Source of the DNA: Flavivirga eckloniae
Lineage (GTDB): Bacteria; Bacteroidota; Bacteroidia; Flavobacteriales; Flavobacteriaceae
NCBI RefSeq assembly: GCF_002886045.1
Contig: NZ_CP025791.1
Span: 1,634,001-1,698,000, forward strand
Reading direction: 5' to 3'
DNA: 64,000 nucleotides
Within the stretch, counting starts at the first letter, position 1. Every line of letters starts with the position of its first letter. Position numbers and translations under genes: made by a program. Below the pieces are notes generated by a model. That model worked only from the letters and a program-made list of their open reading frames with translations, was not told the origin of the DNA and did no database searches. This document shows positions 50,887 through 59,307 of this stretch, in pieces.

Positions 50887-53325
50887 ATTAGAAACTATTT
50901 TAAAATCGCTTGGAGAAACCTCGTTAAAAACAGGGGATTCACATTCATCAATATTTTTGGATTAAGTATTGGTGTTGCAGCTTGTATCTTAATTTCGATT
51001 TACATTTCCCATGAAAGCAGTTACGATAAAGATGTATTAAACTCCGAAAACATATACAGAATAACCGGAACGTATATTGAAGACGGACGGTCTGAAACAG
51101 GAATTCATTGTTCTGCCAATACAGCCCGAACCATATTAGCAGATTTTGAAGAAGTTGAAAATTCTGGAAGACTAATGGCTAATGGGCTTTTTTACGGAGC
51201 TGGAAGTAATGATATACGCTTCGACGGCGAAGACACACAGCATTATGAAGAAGGATTTACTTATGCCGACCCTTCGATGATTGATATTATGGATATCCAA
51301 ATGGTTTTTGGAAATGCTAAAACTGCACTTTCAGAGCCAAAAACCATTGTTATTTCTGAAACTATGGCCAATAAATACTTTCAGGGTAGCAATCCGGTTG
51401 GGAGAGCCATGTATTTAAATGGAAATAATAAGGACCCATATAAGATTACAGGAGTTATGAAACCTTTTGCCAGTAACTCACATTTAAAATATGATTTTTT
51501 AATCACGTTATCGGGTGTAGAATTTGGAGAAGGCGAACAAAACAGATGGTTTCAAACTAATTACTTTACCTATCTCGTCTTAAAACCTGGTACAGATGTA
51601 GCAAATTTCGAAAAAAAGATGTCGAATAGGCTCATTCATAAATATATAAAACCGGCGCTCCTTTCTGCTGGTTTCTCTATGGGTGACACTTTGGAAGATA
51701 AACTCAGTATGTATTTACAACCCCTAACCCATATTAATTTACACTCTGCCCACATTAATTTTGAATCGAGCTCCAGAAACGACATAAAAATTATTTGGAT
51801 TTTTGGTATCGTGGCATTGTTTATCCTCGTTATTGCAAGTATTAACTTTATAAACCTTTCTACTGCTAAATCGGCCAATAGAGCTAAAGAAGTCGGGTTA
51901 AGAAAAGTAGTAGGTTCTACACGTACACAACTTATTGGCCAATTTTTAGCCGAATCCATACTCATTTCGCTAATCGCCTTTATTATAGGTACCGCCTTAT
52001 CTGTTGTTTTAATGCCGCTTTTTAGAAATATGTCGGGTATCGATTTGGTAATACCATGGTCTAGCTTTGGTTTTATGCCCTCTATTATTTTGTTTGCCCT
52101 TGCAGTTGGTGTATTAGCTGGACTTTACCCTTCCTTCTACCTTTCAAACTTTAATCCTATTAATGTGCTTAAAGGTAAACTTAGTTCTGGAAGTAAATCG
52201 AGCGGACTAAGAAGTAGCCTGGTTGTTTTTCAATTTACAATATCTATTATTTTAATTATTGGAACATTAATAGTAAACCAACAAATGAATTTTATTTTAA
52301 ACTCTAAAGTGGGGTTTGAAAAAGATCAGGTGGTTCAAATTTATAGTACCAATATACTCAATAACCGTGTTGAAACCTTTAAAGAAGAACTCAAAAAATT
52401 ACCAGGGGTAAACAATGTCTCTATTAGCGATTATTTACCTATTGAAGGTACCAAACGAAACGGAACCGGTTTTGTAAACGAGGATAAAGAAGGTATTGAT
52501 GAAACGGTTAGTGGGCAAGCCTGGGTTATCGATGAAGATTATCTGGAAACCCTGGGTATGAATTTAGTAGCAGGTCGCAACTTTATAGCTGGTCGAAGTT
52601 CTGATGAAAAAGCGATCATAATAAATCAAGCCATGGCTGAAGAATTGCGTTTAGAAGCCCCCATCGGGAAACGCATTTCCAGATATGATGATAGTGTTTC
52701 TTATGAAATTATTGGCGTAGTTGAAGATTTTAATTTTAATACGATGAAGGAAACCGTACAACCGCTTTGTCTTTTTACTGGTATTAGTCCTACCATTACT
52801 TCGGTTAAACTACGTACAACAGACGTAGCTACTACATTGGCATCTATAGAAGCTAAATGGAATGAATTTGTTCCTAATATGGCCTTTCGTTACGAGTTTA
52901 TGGATGCTTCTTTTGCAAAAATGTATAATAATGTAAGTAGAATAAAAGCCATTTTCACCTCCTTTGCCATACTGGCCATATTGGTAGCCTGTCTGGGATT
53001 ATTGGCGCTTTCGGCATACATGGTCGAGCAACGTAATAAAGAAATGAGCATTCGAAAAGTACTCGGAGCTTCGGTACAAACCATTTTTAAATTGCTCACA
53101 AAAAACTTTTTGGTTTTAGTTATAATAGCATTAATCGTAGCCATTCCTGTTTCTTATTATGTCATGCAAAACTGGTTACAAGACTATCAATACAGAATCG
53201 ATATGTCTTGGTCGGTATTTTTTGTTGCAGGTATTATAGCTGTTACTATTGCTTTAATAACAGTGAGCTTTCATGCTGTTAAATCTGCTTTAATTAATCC
53301 GGCGGAAAGCTTACGATCCGAATAA
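50884..53325 (+). CDS. MacB/FtsX-type ABC permease 5
   Basis: 813 residues, beginning MIRNYFKIAWRNLVKNRGFT and ending NPAESLRSE. Motifs RAKEVGLRKVVGSTRTQL and NKEMSIRKVLGASVQT are present. The usual eight helices and two periplasmic domains are seen. Its spacer and first codons are nearly identical to those of permease 6, the closest pair at the DNA level around the start codon. Confidence 0.9.
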   Translation: MIRNYFKIAWRNLVKNRGFTFINIFGLSIGVAACILISIYISHESSYDKDVLNSENIYRITGTYIEDGRSETGIHCSANTARTILADFEEVENSGRLMANGLFYGAGSNDIRFDGEDTQHYEEGFTYADPSMIDIMDIQMVFGNAKTALSEPKTIVISETMANKYFQGSNPVGRAMYLNGNNKDPYKITGVMKPFASNSHLKYDFLITLSGVEFGEGEQNRWFQTNYFTYLVLKPGTDVANFEKKMSNRLIHKYIKPALLSAGFSMGDTLEDKLSMYLQPLTHINLHSAHINFESSSRNDIKIIWIFGIVALFILVIASINFINLSTAKSANRAKEVGLRKVVGSTRTQLIGQFLAESILISLIAFIIGTALSVVLMPLFRNMSGIDLVIPWSSFGFMPSIILFALAVGVLAGLYPSFYLSNFNPINVLKGKLSSGSKSSGLRSSLVVFQFTISIILIIGTLIVNQQMNFILNSKVGFEKDQVVQIYSTNILNNRVETFKEELKKLPGVNNVSISDYLPIEGTKRNGTGFVNEDKEGIDETVSGQAWVIDEDYLETLGMNLVAGRNFIAGRSSDEKAIIINQAMAEELRLEAPIGKRISRYDDSVSYEIIGVVEDFNFNTMKETVQPLCLFTGISPTITSVKLRTTDVATTLASIEAKWNEFVPNMAFRYEFMDASFAKMYNNVSRIKAIFTSFAILAILVACLGLLALSAYMVEQRNKEMSIRKVLGASVQTIFKLLTKNFLVLVIIALIVAIPVSYYVMQNWLQDYQYRIDMSWSVFFVAGIIAVTIALITVSFHAVKSALINPAESLRSE

Positions 53326-53346
53326 ATCCAATAAAAACGAATAATC

Positions 53347-55737
53347 ATGATTAGAAACTATTTTAAAATCGCATGGCGAAACCTCATAAAAAATAAAGGT
53401 TTTTCTCTTATCAACATCGGTGGGCTTGCCTTAGGTATGGCCATTGTTATTCTTATTAGTTTATGGATACATGATGAGATTACTTTTAATCAAAATCATG
53501 AAAATCATGACCGCATTGCCCAGGTTTTAGTGCATAAAACAGCCAATGGAAAAAAAAGAACGCGTTATACAATGCCATACCCCATAGGCAACGAACTAAG
53601 AAATACGTATGTTGATGATTTCGAATATATTGTAATGAGTTCCTTCCATGGCGATAATATTTTGTCTTTTGGAGATAAAAATATTTCCAAATGGGGCGGA
53701 TTTATGGAGCCGGATGTTCTTAGAATGCTTTCGTTAAATATGATAAGTGGTAGCTTGGATGGATTAAAAACACCTAATTCTATTGTTATTTCAGAATCTA
53801 CTGCAAAAGTATTTTTTGGGGAACGCGACCCTATTGGCGAATTAATGACCATAAGCAATCAATTAAATGTACAGGTTACTGGTGTTTACCAAGACATTCC
53901 TTTTAATGCAAATTTTAATGAGCTTGAATTTATTGCTCCCTGGGATTTATATGCATCTTCCTTTGAATGGGTAAGGCACGCACGGGAAAATAATTTATGG
54001 GAGAATAGTTCCTATCAACTTTTTGTTCAAATTGCCGAGGGAACCACTATGAACGCGGTAAGCTCTAAAATTAAAAATGTAGTATACGATAATCTATCTG
54101 AATATAGTAAAAAAAGCCAACCGGAACTCTTTTTGTTTCCAATGAAAGATTGGCACTTACGATCTGATTGGAAAGACGGCATTAACGTTGGAGGATTTAT
54201 TCAATACGTATGGTTGTTTGGTATTATTGGTGCCTTTGTTCTATTACTGGCATGCATTAATTTTATGAATTTAAGCACCGCACAATCTCAAAAACGTGCT
54301 AAAGAAGTAGGTATTCTAAAATCGATTGGTTCTAATAAAAAACAGCTTATCAGTCAGTTTTTAAGCGAGTCGTTTTTGGTTGTCTTTATGGCTTTTTGTT
54401 TAGCTATATTGCTCGTTTTCTTAACCATACCGAGTTTTAATCAATTAGCAGACAAACAAATAGTATTTCCTTATTCGAGCATTTTCTTTTGGTTAGTAAG
54501 TGCTGGATTCATTATAATAACAGGTCTATTAGCCGGAAGCTATCCAGCCCTTTATTTATCATCATTTCAACCTGTAAAAGTTTTAAAAGGCTCCTTTAAA
54601 ACAAGTTATTCCGCTATATTTTCCAGAAAAACTCTGGTTGTTGTTCAATTTACGGTATCTATCATATTAATTGTTGGAACCCTAGTTATTGAAAAACAAA
54701 TTGATCATTCAAAAAACCGCCCTCTTGGATATGAAAAGAACGGATTGGTTATGATTGAAAAAGTTACCCAAGACTATGAAGGTAAATATAATGCACTTCG
54801 AAACGAACTTATAAGCAGTAATGCCGTGATAGAGATGTCTGAATCTTCAAGCCCATTAACGGGATCATGGAGCAGTAGCGGCGGTTTTGAATGGGCGGGA
54901 AAATCACCTGATTTTATTCCTAATATAAATACTATTTGTATTGGGCATGATTACGGTAAAACCATTAACTGGGAACTTGTTGAAGGACGCGACTTTTCCA
55001 GAGAGTTTTCAACAGATTCAACAGCTTTTATATTTAATGAAACTGCCATTAAATACATGGGAATCGAAAATGCTATTGGGAAAATTGTTAGATGGGGCAA
55101 TAAGGAACATAAAATTATTGGTGTTGTAAAAGACATTCTTTCCCAATCTCCTTTTGAGCCGGTGAAGCCATCTGTTTATATGATAAAATATACGAATACA
55201 AACTGGATAAACTTAAAATTAGATCCTGAAAAAAGTGCCGGAGCCTCTATAGCACTAATAGAAACCGTTCTAAAAAAACATGCTCCTAATGTACCTTTTG
55301 AATATCAATTCGTAGATGATGCCTTTGCCAAGAAATTTGTTGCTGTAGAGCGCATTAGAAAGTTATCTGCCATATTTGCCTTTTTCGCCATCTTTATAAG
55401 TTGTTTAGGGCTTTTTGGATTGGCTTCGTTTATGGCAGAACAGCGTACCAAAGAAATTGGTATTCGAAAAGTAATTGGTGCTTCTGTTTTTAATTTATGG
55501 CAGCTTCTATCTAAAGATTTTTTAAAACTGGTTATGATTTCTTGTGGTATCGCTATACCTATAGCTTATTATGCCATGTCTAACTGGTTAAACAATTACG
55601 AATACCAAACAAATATTTCCTGGTGGGTGTTTGCCATTGCTGGTATGGGAGCGCTCATAATTACAATATTAACAGTGAGTTTTCAAGCTATAAAAGCAGC
55701 AATTTCTAATCCCATAAAAAGTTTAAAAACAGAATAG
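53347..55737 (+). CDS. MacB/FtsX-type ABC permease 6
   Basis: 796 residues, beginning MIRNYFKIAWRNLIKNKGFS and ending NPIKSLKTE; 21 bp after permease 5. Motifs RAKEVGILKSIGSNKKQL (Arg replaced by Leu in the RK step) and TKEIGIRKVIGASVFN. Its first 80 residues are the best match in the window to permease fossil 1. Confidence 0.9.
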   Translation: MIRNYFKIAWRNLIKNKGFSLINIGGLALGMAIVILISLWIHDEITFNQNHENHDRIAQVLVHKTANGKKRTRYTMPYPIGNELRNTYVDDFEYIVMSSFHGDNILSFGDKNISKWGGFMEPDVLRMLSLNMISGSLDGLKTPNSIVISESTAKVFFGERDPIGELMTISNQLNVQVTGVYQDIPFNANFNELEFIAPWDLYASSFEWVRHARENNLWENSSYQLFVQIAEGTTMNAVSSKIKNVVYDNLSEYSKKSQPELFLFPMKDWHLRSDWKDGINVGGFIQYVWLFGIIGAFVLLLACINFMNLSTAQSQKRAKEVGILKSIGSNKKQLISQFLSESFLVVFMAFCLAILLVFLTIPSFNQLADKQIVFPYSSIFFWLVSAGFIIITGLLAGSYPALYLSSFQPVKVLKGSFKTSYSAIFSRKTLVVVQFTVSIILIVGTLVIEKQIDHSKNRPLGYEKNGLVMIEKVTQDYEGKYNALRNELISSNAVIEMSESSSPLTGSWSSSGGFEWAGKSPDFIPNINTICIGHDYGKTINWELVEGRDFSREFSTDSTAFIFNETAIKYMGIENAIGKIVRWGNKEHKIIGVVKDILSQSPFEPVKPSVYMIKYTNTNWINLKLDPEKSAGASIALIETVLKKHAPNVPFEYQFVDDAFAKKFVAVERIRKLSAIFAFFAIFISCLGLFGLASFMAEQRTKEIGIRKVIGASVFNLWQLLSKDFLKLVMISCGIAIPIAYYAMSNWLNNYEYQTNISWWVFAIAGMGALIITILTVSFQAIKAAISNPIKSLKTE

Positions 55738-55775
55738 AAGCCTAGAAGTAACCCCAATCATAAAAATTATCAATT

Positions 55776-58190
55776 ATGTTAAAAAACTATTTCAAAATCG
55801 CTTGGCGAAACCTTATTAAAGACAAAACATTTACCGTACTAAATATTACAGGTCTTTCAATAGCTTTTAGTGTGGCTATACTCCTGGCAATGGCTGGTTT
55901 TTTTGATTTATCGTATGATAAATTCCATGCAAACTTAGATAATCTTTACAAAGTATATTCCATTCAACAAACCCCAAAAGGTCCGGAAGCGAGTACAAGC
56001 CATCCTGCTCCTTTGTTAGAAGCCCTAAAAGCAGAAGTATTAGGTGTTGAAAAAGCATCCAGGTTTTTAGAAGATGAGGCCATTGTATCTTTTGGTGAAA
56101 AGGAAATCAATATGGATGCCGTATGGGTAGATCCTGATTTTTTCAGCATGTTTACCTTTCCAATACTTAAAGGGGAAATGAATAATCCTTTAGAAAAACG
56201 CTCATCTATTGTAATCACGGAAAGTAGTGCCAAAAAACTATTTGGTAGCTCAGATCCTATCGGGCAAACCGTTCAAATAATGATAAATGGTAAGGATCAA
56301 CCTTTTACCATAAATTCTATTGTGGCAGATAACCTACCACAAAGTACTTTAGAGTTTGAATTGGCTATTCCTTTTGAAAATGAGGCAGAATACCAATATA
56401 ACAAAGATGCCTGGGACTCTAGTTACCATAATGTTTATGTGCAGCTGGCCAATGGCGTTTTACCCGAACAGTTTGAAAAAGCGACCCGATCTCTTGTAGA
56501 TCGAAATCTTCTGGAACAAATTGAAAACGCTAAGCGAGATGGCGCTCAGACTAATACAGATGGACGGTTTTATAAATACAATATTTTACCTTTTATCGAT
56601 GTAAAATTTACCAAATTTAGAGATGGCTATGCCAAAGTAAGCAGAAGTACACCATACTTGGTTTTAGGCATTGCTTTTTTGATTCTATTTATTGCCTGTG
56701 TGAACTTTATTAACATGAGTATTGCAAAAAGCGGGCAACGCCTTAAGGAGATAGGCATGCGTAAAACATTGGGAGCAAAAAGAAAACAATTATTTCTTCA
56801 ATTTTGGAGTGAGAGTCTTTTTATTTTTACGATTTCTATTGTGCTAGGCTTGGTATTGAGTGTTTTATTAATTGATCAATTTAAAACCATTTTTAGAACG
56901 GCGGTGTCTTTTAATTTAGTAATGTCCCCTATAATTATCCTCTCCTTTTTTACTGCTGTTTTATTCATTACAATATTGGTAGGTGGTTACCCTGCGGTAT
57001 TGCTTAGTAGGTTAGGGACTATTCAATCCCTAAAAGGAAAACTCGATAATTCCGGAAAAAACAGGGTTCGGAATGTACTCATTATAACACAATTTAGCAT
57101 TGCAATTTTATTAATAAGTGGTACATTAGTACTAAGGGGGCAATTAGACTTTATGAGAAATAAAGATCTAGGTTTTAATAAAGAACAGGTACTTTCCTTT
57201 CCACTAGATGGAAAAAAAGATAGTTACAATGCGCTTGAGTTATTACGAAATGAACTAGCAGATAATCCTGATATTTTAAAAATAACGGGAGCAGACAATA
57301 ATTTAGGCCTTGGTAGAGACGGTAGTGCTTCTTCTAGCATATATGGCTTTGAATATAAGGGCAGGGGGATAAACACAAACTATTTAGTAGTAGACTATGA
57401 CTACGTTGAAACCTTAGACCTGGAAGTGATAAAAGGCAGAAACTTTAAAAGAGGTTTTGCCAATGATAGTTTAAGTGTAGTTATCAACGAAACAATGGCT
57501 AAAGAGTTTGGAGAAGAGAACCCTTTAACCGCCTATGTTAATGCCGAAGATAGTGTGAAATACCCAGTAATTGGAGTTGTAAAAGATTATCATTTTGAAA
57601 AATTAGACAAGTCTATCCAACCCATAACTATGTTTTTAAACAACAACGAGGATTTGTACTATGCTTATGTTAAAGTAACCCCTTATAACATGTCAAAATC
57701 TTATGATGCTATAGAAAAGGCTTGGGCCAAGATAGAGCCTAACGCTATCTTTTTAGGTTCTTTTTTGGATGAAAATATCAACAGGACTTTTAGAAAAGAG
57801 GAAAAGATGACCAAAATGATTACCACAGGGTCTATCATAGCTATAGTGTTAAGTTGCATTGGTCTTTTTGCTATTTCTTTATTAATCGTTGCCCAACGCA
57901 CCAAAGAAGTCGGGGTACGAAAAGTAATAGGTGCTAGTATAGCTAACATTACTTTTTTATTGACCAAAGATCTCTTAAAGTTAGTTGGTATTTCATTTTT
58001 AATAGCTACTCCTTTTGCTTGGTGGTTTATGAGGGAATGGTTGCAAAACTATCCTTTTAAAATCGACTTAAGTATATGGTTCTTTATAGCATCTGGACTA
58101 TTGGCTACTTTGATCGCTTTACTAACCGTAGGAGTTAGAACCTTAAAAGCTGCTGCTCAAAATCCAGCGAAAAGTTTAAAAACAGAATAG
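55776..58190 (+). CDS. MacB/FtsX-type ABC permease 7
   Basis: 804 residues, beginning MLKNYFKIAWRNLIKDKTFT and ending NPAKSLKTE. Motifs LKEIGMRKTLGAKRKQL and TKEVGVRKVIGASIAN. It is the last intact permease, 40 bp before permease fossil 2. Its first periplasmic domain (about 45-290) is the most distinct in sequence among the MIRN-type group. Confidence 0.9.
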   Translation: MLKNYFKIAWRNLIKDKTFTVLNITGLSIAFSVAILLAMAGFFDLSYDKFHANLDNLYKVYSIQQTPKGPEASTSHPAPLLEALKAEVLGVEKASRFLEDEAIVSFGEKEINMDAVWVDPDFFSMFTFPILKGEMNNPLEKRSSIVITESSAKKLFGSSDPIGQTVQIMINGKDQPFTINSIVADNLPQSTLEFELAIPFENEAEYQYNKDAWDSSYHNVYVQLANGVLPEQFEKATRSLVDRNLLEQIENAKRDGAQTNTDGRFYKYNILPFIDVKFTKFRDGYAKVSRSTPYLVLGIAFLILFIACVNFINMSIAKSGQRLKEIGMRKTLGAKRKQLFLQFWSESLFIFTISIVLGLVLSVLLIDQFKTIFRTAVSFNLVMSPIIILSFFTAVLFITILVGGYPAVLLSRLGTIQSLKGKLDNSGKNRVRNVLIITQFSIAILLISGTLVLRGQLDFMRNKDLGFNKEQVLSFPLDGKKDSYNALELLRNELADNPDILKITGADNNLGLGRDGSASSSIYGFEYKGRGINTNYLVVDYDYVETLDLEVIKGRNFKRGFANDSLSVVINETMAKEFGEENPLTAYVNAEDSVKYPVIGVVKDYHFEKLDKSIQPITMFLNNNEDLYYAYVKVTPYNMSKSYDAIEKAWAKIEPNAIFLGSFLDENINRTFRKEEKMTKMITTGSIIAIVLSCIGLFAISLLIVAQRTKEVGVRKVIGASIANITFLLTKDLLKLVGISFLIATPFAWWFMREWLQNYPFKIDLSIWFFIASGLLATLIALLTVGVRTLKAAAQNPAKSLKTE

Positions 58191-58230
58191 TAATTGAGGC
58201 GTACTTTATAAATTATAAAAATCATCAATT

Positions 58231-58448
58231 ATGTTCAAAAATCATTTAAAAATTGCTTTTAGATCTATTATAAGGCATAAAAAACATACGATAATCAACA
58301 TTTTTGGGTTGTCCATAGCCATGGCCAGTTTTATTTTTATTTTGTATTTGCAGGAGCGACTGCACTCTTTATCGCTTTCTTAACTGTTGGAGTCAAAATA
58401 TATAAAACCTCAACTACAAACCCAATAGAACACCTTAAGAATGAGTAG
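58231..58448 (+). pseudogene. Permease fossil 2: start and end of a permease gene joined, centre deleted
   Basis: 58231 onwards reads MFKNHLKIAFRSIIRHKKHT and then INIFGLSIAMASFIFILYLQ, a family N-terminus and first helix. At about 58350 it passes, in another frame, into AGATALFIAFLTVGVKIYK and TSTTNPIEHLKNE, a family C-terminus, ending at TAG 58446-58448. Around 730 codons are absent. The remnant peptide ends at 58383. This is the same type of event as in fossil 1 but involves a different parent gene. Confidence 0.87.
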
Positions 58449-58488
58449 ATATAAATTTTATAAGAACTATTTTTAAGTGTAATATTAT

Positions 58489-58519
58489 CGAACAGGATTG
58501 TATCGTTTCCGTACACCTA
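58489..58519 (+). promoter_or_regulatory. Putative upstream activating site B
   Basis: CGAACAGGATTGTATC, four variable bases, then CCGTACACCTA. It repeats site A (38406-38436) at 22 of 28 positions, including TGTATC and CCGTACAC and the TGTA-N9-TACA symmetry (58499-58515). It lies 78 bp before TGGCAT. Confidence 0.65.
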
Positions 58520-58565
58520 AAAAAAACAAAACCACATAACACCTTAACTTACAGCAAATTAAACA

Positions 58566-58581
58566 ATGGCATAGTATTGCA
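58566..58581 (+). promoter_or_regulatory. Sigma-54-like promoter for ATPase 2 and tolC
   Basis: ATGGCATAGTATTGCA has both -24 (TGGCA) and -12 (TTGCA) elements, but GG and GC are 9 bases apart instead of 10. It is 53 bp before the ATPase start. The match is suggestive, not proof. Confidence 0.45.
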
Positions 58582-58620
58582 TACTTATTAAACACAAACA
58601 GTAATCTGAAAAAATATAAA

Positions 58621-59283
58621 ATGATATTACAACTTAAAGGCCTATTTAAATGGGTAAACTCAGGAGGACATAGAATTTTCTTATTAAATGATATTGATCT
58701 TACTATTGAAGAAGGTGAATTTATATCTATCATGGGACCATCAGGATCTGGAAAAACAACTCTACTCAATGTTATTGGAATGTTAGACGGCTTCAATGAA
58801 GGTATGTATGAGTTTCTTGAAGAACCTGTGCATGAACTAAAAGAAAAACACCGTGCTAATTTATATAAAGAATACATTGGTTTTGTATTTCAATCCTATC
58901 ATTTAATAGATGAATTAACAGTATATGAGAATATAGAAACACCTTTGTTATACAAAAAGTATAGTTCTTCCGAACGAAAAGCAGCCGTTGCCGAGATTCT
59001 GGATCGCTTTAATATTGTTGGTAAAAAGGACCTCTTTCCTTCACAGCTTAGTGGCGGACAACAACAACTAGTGGGCATTGCACGTGCACTGATTTCGAAT
59101 CCCAAACTTATTCTTGCTGATGAACCAACTGGTAACCTGAATTCTAAACAAAGCACAGAAATCATGGAACTCTTCAAGGAATTAAATGATGAGGGTGTTA
59201 CCATTATTCAAGTAACACACTCTGAATCCAATGCTGCCTACGGATCGAGAATTATCAATTTATTGGATGGTAGAATTGTTTAG
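58621..59283 (+). CDS. ABC transporter ATP-binding protein (MacB/LolD type), ATPase 2
   Basis: A 220-residue subunit. Walker [10 protein letters not shown] (39-47), Q-loop [10 protein letters not shown], signature [14 protein letters not shown], Walker B LILADEP and switch His QVTHSE. Two deviations from ATPase 1: the D-loop is GNLNS (Asp replaced by Asn) and the signature continues QQQLV rather than QQQRV. The D-loop Asp contacts the opposite subunit, so turnover may be altered. It may serve the same permeases or form a mixed dimer with ATPase 1. Confidence 0.92.
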   Translation: MILQLKGLFKWVNSGGHRIFLLNDIDLTIEEGEFISIMGPSGSGKTTLLNVIGMLDGFNEGMYEFLEEPVHELKEKHRANLYKEYIGFVFQSYHLIDELTVYENIETPLLYKKYSSSERKAAVAEILDRFNIVGKKDLFPSQLSGGQQQLVGIARALISNPKLILADEPTGNLNSKQSTEIMELFKELNDEGVTIIQVTHSESNAAYGSRIINLLDGRIV

Positions 59284-59307
59284 AACCTACTATCAAAACA
59301 AATAGTT

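Larger units (their letters stand above)
58449..58620 (+). promoter_or_regulatory. Regulatory gap before ATPase 2
   Basis: This 172-bp noncoding stretch splits the array into two transcription units. It carries activating site B (58489-58519) and the sigma-54-like box (58566-58581). It is much longer than other gaps in the array. Confidence 0.6.

Noticed and set aside
58485-58877. 130-codon minus-strand ORF opposite ATPase 2
   Set aside because: It overlaps the Walker A region of a clear ATPase gene and has a biased composition typical of antisense frames.
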